From contig CM077165.1 of assembly GCA_039583875.1 (NCBI GenBank), positions 65,770,757 through 65,834,756 on the forward strand: a DNA stretch of 64,000 nucleotides, in the 5' to 3' direction. The DNA comes from Platanthera guangdongensis (lineage: Eukaryota; Streptophyta; Magnoliopsida; Asparagales; Orchidaceae). Under the pieces are notes generated by a model that saw nothing but the letters and a program-made list of their open reading frames with translations, was not told the origin of the DNA and did no database searches. Shown here piece by piece: positions 59,179 through 64,000 of the stretch; the stretch's first letter is position 1; every line of letters starts with the position of its first letter. A program made the translations under genes and the position numbers.

Positions 59179-59217
59179 CGTAAAACCATTCAGCCGCAAC
59201 GACGTCTTAACCCAAAC

Positions 59218-60420
59218 ATGAAAGACGTCGTTAAAGCTGAGATCATTAAATTATTAGATTCGGGGATTATTTATCCCATTTCTGATAGTGCATGGGTTAG
59301 TCCCGTTGACGTGGCGCCCAAAAAGGGCGGTCTTACCGTAGTGGAGAATGAGCACAATGAACTCGTCCCAACTCGTACTGTTACGGGTTGGCGGGTGTGC
59401 ATCGATTATAGAAAACTAAATGATGCCACCCGTAAAGGCCATTTTCCGCTACCATTTTTATACCAAGTTCTGGAGCGCTTATCCGGTCATCCATTTTATT
59501 GTTTTCTTGATGGTTTATCGGGGTTTTTCCAAATCCCCATTTCCCCCGATGATCAAGAGAAAACAACTTTTACCTGCCCGCTTGGCACCTTCTCCTACCG
59601 AAGAATGTCATTTGGCCTCTGCAATGCGCCAGCTACATTCCAAAGATGTATTCTAGCAATCTTTGGCGAGCTGGTAGGAGAGATTATGGAAGTCTTTTGG
59701 ATGACTTTTCTGTTTTCGGACGCTCTTTCCCGTCTTGTCTTTGAAATCTAGATCGTGTCTTCCAGCGATGCGAGGACACGCATCTCGTTTTAAATTGGGA
59801 AAAGTGTAACTTTATGGTTCGAGAAGGATTGGTTCTCGGTCATATGATTTCGTCTAAGGGTATGGAGGTAGATAAGGCCAAGGTAAAAATCATAGAAAAA
59901 CTTCCGCAACCAACAAACGTTAAATCTATTAGGAGTTTCTTAGGCCACGCAGGTTTTTATAGACGTTTCATTCAAGATTTTTCAAAAATAACAAAGCCAC
60001 TTACTCGCCTTTTGTAAAAGGATCAAATTATGTCTTTAGTAGCGAATGCGAGACTGCATTTAATTTCATAAAACAAAAACTTATCAATTCACCAATTTTA
60101 GTGGTGCCCGATTGGACCCTTCCATTCAAAATTATGTGCTATGCTAGTGATATTGACTTAGGTGTCGTTCTTGGCCAACGCGTAGACAAATACTTTCATC
60201 CAATTTATTACGCTAGCAAGATGCTCACTTCCGCACAAGTAAATTACACCACAACGGAAAAGGAACTCTTAGCCGTCGTTTTCGCTTTTGATAAGTTTCG
60301 CTCGTATATAACGCTATATAAAGTTATCGTATTTACCGATCACTACGCCCTTAAATATTTATTAGCTAAAAGTGATGCGAAACCCCACCATCTTCGATGG
60401 ATCCTCCTCTTGTAAGAATT
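59218..60420 (+). pseudogene. RT and RNase H of G
   Basis: RT is open from 59218 with the conserved TGWRVCIDYRKLN segment near 59385. A one-base shift near 59697 comes just before the catalytic D-D-F segment. A stop follows near 59750, the frame reopens at about 59790-60017, and RNase H is readable at 60101-60415 (TDHYALKYLL near 60340). At least three frame or stop defects. Confidence 0.83.
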
Positions 60421-61864
60421 TGATTTAGAGATCCGGGATAAGAAGGGGGAAAATTTAGCCGCCGATCACCTCTCGCGCTTAGAAAATCCCGGTGCGGAAG
60501 CACTCGTCGAATCTGACATAAATGACAGATTCCCTGAGGAACGCCTCCTAGCCATAGCTACTAGTTCTTCTTCCCCGCCTTGGTTCGCAGATTTTGCGAA
60601 CTATTTAGTAGTGAGGGTGCTCCCAAAAGACTTTTAATGCCAGCAAAAGAAGAAATTCTTTTCTGACTTGAAATATTTCTTTTGGGAGAAGCCTTTTCTT
60701 TTTTGTATCTGTGCGGACCAAGCGGTCTGAAGATGGGTTGCGGGTGTGGAATGCACGCAAATACTTCGGCACTGCCGTGAGGGTTCGGCTGGTGGGCATT
60801 ATCAAGCTAACTGAACCGCGTGGAAGATGCTGGAGGCGGGCTTCTTTTGGCACACTCTATTCAAAGACACTCACAATTTTGTGCGATCCTGCGATAGCTA
60901 CCAGCGGTCGAGTAACAACTCTCGTCGAGACGAGATGCCCCAAAACATGTTTTTAGAATGCGAAGTCTTCGATTTATGGGGCATAGATTTTGTTGGCCCC
61001 TACCTCCATCTTTCAAATATATATATATTTTAGTAGCGGTCGACTACGTATTGAGGTGGGCGGAAGCACAAGCTCTCCCCAACAATGATGCGCGAGTCGT
61101 CGTTACATTTCTTAAAAAAACTATTTTCTCGCTTCAGCACGCCTCGCGCAATTGTTAGTGATGGGGGAACGCATTTCTCCAACACCCAAATGGCTAAGAC
61201 GTTAGCTAAATACGGCGTCACACACAAAATTGCCACCCCCTACCACTCGCAAACAAGTGCCCAAGTCGAGGTAGTAAATTGAGAGATTAAGCGAATATTA
61301 AAAAAGACTATTTCACTTAATAGTAAAGATTGGTCCGTCAAACTCGACGATGCGTTGTGGGCGTATCGGACGGCATACAAAACTGCAATTGGTTGTACAC
61401 CGTTTTGTATAGTCTATGGCAAAGCATGTCATTTACCCGTAGAACTAGAGCATTGCGCTCTTTGGGCTTTAAAACTCTTAAACCTCGAAGCCAACTTAGC
61501 CACTCAGAATAGAAAACTGCAACTAAACGAGCTCGATGAATGGCGTGCGAACGCTTACGAGAGCAATAAGTTCTATAAGGAGCGTTCTAAGTTATATCAC
61601 GATCGAAAATTAAAGTCCCCAATTTTTTTTTCTCCGGGCGATCTTGTCCTTGTTTATAATTCACGTCTTAAAATTTTTCCCGAAAAACTAAAATCTAGAT
61701 GGTCCGATCCCTTCATCATTGAAGAAGTTTTTCCATATGGGACCGTACTCGTCTCCCACCCAAAAAAAGGTTCGTTTAAAGTAAACAGTCGTCGGTTAAA
61801 GTTATACATCGCGGGCGACCCAATGATCGAGCATTACGAAACCATAACCCTCCTCTATATATAG
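60421..61864 (+). pseudogene. Integrase of G
   Basis: Fragments in three frames. They show the end of RNase H (ADHLSRLE near 60460), the zinc-binding Cys pair near 60890-60900, the core W-G-I-D-F-V-G-P near 60970 and S-D-G-G-T-H-F near 61155. The last open part is 61355-61864. A TGA near 61279 sits in the VVN motif. The gene is degraded. Confidence 0.82.
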
Positions 61865-63670
61865 CCCCGCCAAAATAGTCAAGCTACACGACTATAAATA
61901 AAGCGCTCCTGGGAGGCACCCCACGCTTACCTTTTTCTCTCTTTATTTATTATGTTTGCTCCTTTTTCTAATAATGCAGGGTTTCTGATGGGCCTCCCCG
62001 AACGCGGTCTAGGGAAGCATCCACCCACCCCCCCCCCCCTTTATCTTTATTTTCTTTGTGCATATTGCCTTTTCGTTTTGTTCCGCATACTTACGTTGCA
62101 ACATTGGAGACAATGTTGGACTTAAGTATGAGGGTATTTTCGTGCTTTATTTTTCTGCACCTCCATTTTCTGCATTTCAAAAATAAAAAAACTATAAAAA
62201 AATATATAACAACAAAACAAAACAAACAAAATTAAAATGAAAAATCCAAATTTTTTTACTTTTCCTTTCTTTTTTTAAAAAAAAAATTATAAAACACAAA
62301 TTTCAAAAAAAGTATAAATAAAAGTTCCGAAAAATATTTAGTTTTATTTTGTAAATCATTTTGTACATACTTTATGCACATATCTTTTGTAAATATTTTT
62401 GTAAATATTTTTGTTCTTTTCTCTCTTTCCCCTCTTCCTTTCTTTCTCTTCTTTGTAATTAACATTTCTCTCTTTCCATTTTTTGTAAATATTTGCTTAT
62501 AAAAACCAACAAAAAAGAAGAAGAGTAAAACAAAACAAAAAATTCAAAAAAAGATAATAAATTAAAAATACAAAAAAACACAATGATGATAAAAACTCTA
62601 AAAATCCAAAAATATGTTTTGAAATAAATAAATCAAATATACCATTCTTAATTTTCTTGCTATCCAAAAATTTTATTTTGAGTTTATTTATATGTGAATT
62701 TTATTAATTCTTTGTTCACTATTCGTTTGTTTATTATTGATTGAAAATTTTAAATAGCCAGGGTTAAGTTTTAAAGAATTCATTATGCTTTGCTAAAAAT
62801 AGCGAACTTGTTTTAGTCACTACTTCTAATTTTTCATTAATAGGATCGTGTGTATTATGTTAGATTATAATGACTATAGAATTTAATTATGTTTACTTTT
62901 AGCTTTCTGAAAAATTGGAACGTATAATTTATTAATGTTGCTCTCAAACATTTTTTTAATTAAAAATCTAGTTTTCTTTTCTCCCCTTATTTATCATGAC
63001 TTACTTGACATGATAAAATTTTTATCCTTAAAAGATCCTATGTCAATGGGAATAAGATTTCATTCCGTAAACATAGGCACCCAATAATTTAAAAATATTA
63101 CATGTTACGGAGTAAGAGGATAAAATTCATTACTCCTACACATATACATTGGGTTAATTTTATTATTATGAAGTTGAAAAAGAAAAAATGATTTCAGGAA
63201 AATAAGATTTCATTTTCCTAATAATCCAAAAAAAAACAATGGAGGTTCGATAAAAAATTACCTCACATCAAAATCCAAACACTCTTCATAAACCAACAAC
63301 AACCCCCTTAGACAATTTCACGATTGTAGAATTAATTCAAAAATCTTTTTGAGAGCATAATTTGTAAATAACATTATTTCCAGTAAAACTCCTATAAGCT
63401 AAAGTTCATATAATTCCAAACTATTTTTGTAAATCTAACTATTACAATTATTGCTTTCTATTTGATTATATCAAGAAGTCTTTTGGCCATTACTTTTTCT
63501 CTATTTAAATCATCTACATAATTTTAGGACTTAACTCTTACACCCTGTATGTTTATTTAGATCTCTTTTATAATTAACTAAGCGGTAGCTAAACTTAGAG
63601 TTTTTTATTCCTTATAAGTTCAACTCAAACTTTTGCTCTGGAATAGCAAAAGCTTAAGTATGAGGGTATT
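61865..63670 (+). other. AT-rich 3' region of G with two purine tracts
   Basis: 1.8 kb without credible ORFs; env-like ORFs of some Athila elements are absent. A hairpin CAACATTG-GAGA-CAATGTTG lies at 62099-62118, directly before cttaagtatgagggtattt (62121-62139). The same 19-mer recurs at 63653-63671 at the 3' LTR edge, where it is the polypurine tract. Confidence 0.75.
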
Positions 63671-63740
63671 TGATGAGTTATAAATATACTGTTTTATAAT
63701 ATTTTTATTATGTCATTTTAGTTTAATTTTCTTTTTTAGT
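63671..63740 (+). repeat. 3' LTR fragment of G
   Basis: TGATGAGTTATAAATATACTG ... matches 47025-47100 with several substitutions and small gaps, then similarity stops at about 63740. Confidence 0.75.
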
Positions 63741-64000
63741 GGATCCTTTGGTACGTTGGTGATGTTGTGGTGGGGTCATGGAGTCATGGTGAAGCCCTAA
63801 GGTCAAACCCTAGGTTTTGTGATGAGGTTGTGCCATAGGCAGATCAAGGAGATTCTCACCATGGCTTTCTATCACTAGGCCCTTTTTAGCTTCCTAGGGT
63901 TTTGTCATGACCTAGTCATGGCAAAAACTACTCTTAGGGGTCTAGTTGGAAATGGGATGTTACAAATCCCAATAAACAAAACAATGTTTTCGTCCCCAAA
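63741..64000. other. Unassigned sequence after truncated G
   Basis: Does not continue the G LTR and matches nothing else in the window. A TGTTACAAATCCC at about 63958 could be the start of another LTR, but nothing else supports this. Confidence 0.35.

Larger units (their letters stand above)
47025..63740 (+). mobile_element. Element G: Athila-type Ty3/gypsy, split by F, 3' LTR truncated
   Basis: 5' LTR from 47025 (TGATAAG...) to 56463 (...GCCATCA) with F inserted. The primer site at 56470 resembles the Asp-type site of Athila/Tat elements. Gag, protease (DLGAS motif), RT, RNase H and integrase follow in gypsy order, then a long AT-rich 3' region and only the first 70 bp of a 3' LTR. The domain signatures fit Athila. 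It is decayed by many stops and frameshifts. It lies in the accessory ORF of B; with no intact right end, no target duplication can be shown. Confidence 0.87.

Noticed and set aside
63958..64000. Start of a further LTR at TGTTACAAATCCC
   Set aside because: Only a TG terminus-like string; no partner repeat or target duplication can be seen in the window.

Overview
The window is plant nuclear repeat DNA: a nest of eight LTR retrotransposons with no host gene that I can support. The lineages (SIRE-like Ty1/copia, a second Ty1/copia, chromodomain Ty3/gypsy of Tekay and probably CRM type, Athila-type Ty3/gypsy), the iMet-type primer-binding sites and the AT-rich spacers indicate an angiosperm. The density of nesting and one CRM-like element suggest pericentromeric heterochromatin (inference).

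Layout. 1-968 is the end of an LTR on the minus strand (element H, Tekay-like terminus). 969-2382 holds nothing I recognise. Element A (SIRE-like copia, +) starts at 2383 and is cut at 7835 inside its reverse transcriptase by element B (SIRE-like copia, +, 7836 to 47024 with gaps). B carries three insertions. D (Tekay-type gypsy, +, 8207-18804) lies in its 5' LTR. E (copia, -, 23753-43447) lies in its pol. G (Athila-type gypsy, +, 47025 to about 63740) lies in its accessory ORF. E is itself split by C (SIRE-like copia, +, 28404-40764), and the 5' LTR of G is split by F (CRM-like gypsy, -, 49181-55768). Target-site duplications: D atcag, E atgca, F taagg (all perfect), C cacta/tacta (one mismatch). 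Insertion order is therefore A, then B, then D/E/G, then C/F. The 3' ends of A and B are not in the window.

Coding state. D is youngest-looking: two LTRs of exactly 2,597 bp, an open pol of about 1,100 codons, and a gag broken only by one TAA. C has an open pol of 1,050 codons and a roughly 1,060-codon accessory frame with two stops. A, B, E, F and G are decayed by stops, frameshifts or lost catalytic residues.

Signals beyond ordinary annotation. (1) The leader of D, between primer-binding site and gag, has three hairpins with an almost invariant 12-nt loop and compensatory changes in the stems. (2) D has a 78-nt GT-AG segment that holds all gag/pol stop codons; removing it leaves one open frame. 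(3) A, B and C have short GT-AG segments (23, 39, 40 nt) at the same gag/pol position, each restoring frame although the lengths differ. (4) B and C have a strong 3' splice-site sequence 5-8 nt before the accessory-ORF ATG. (5) Seven of the eight families carry dense arrays of short CpG-rich inverted repeats, mostly upstream of the TATA box, and in B and C also inside gag and the pol-accessory spacer. D and G share a CAC-GGGC-GTG hairpin vocabulary across two gypsy lineages.
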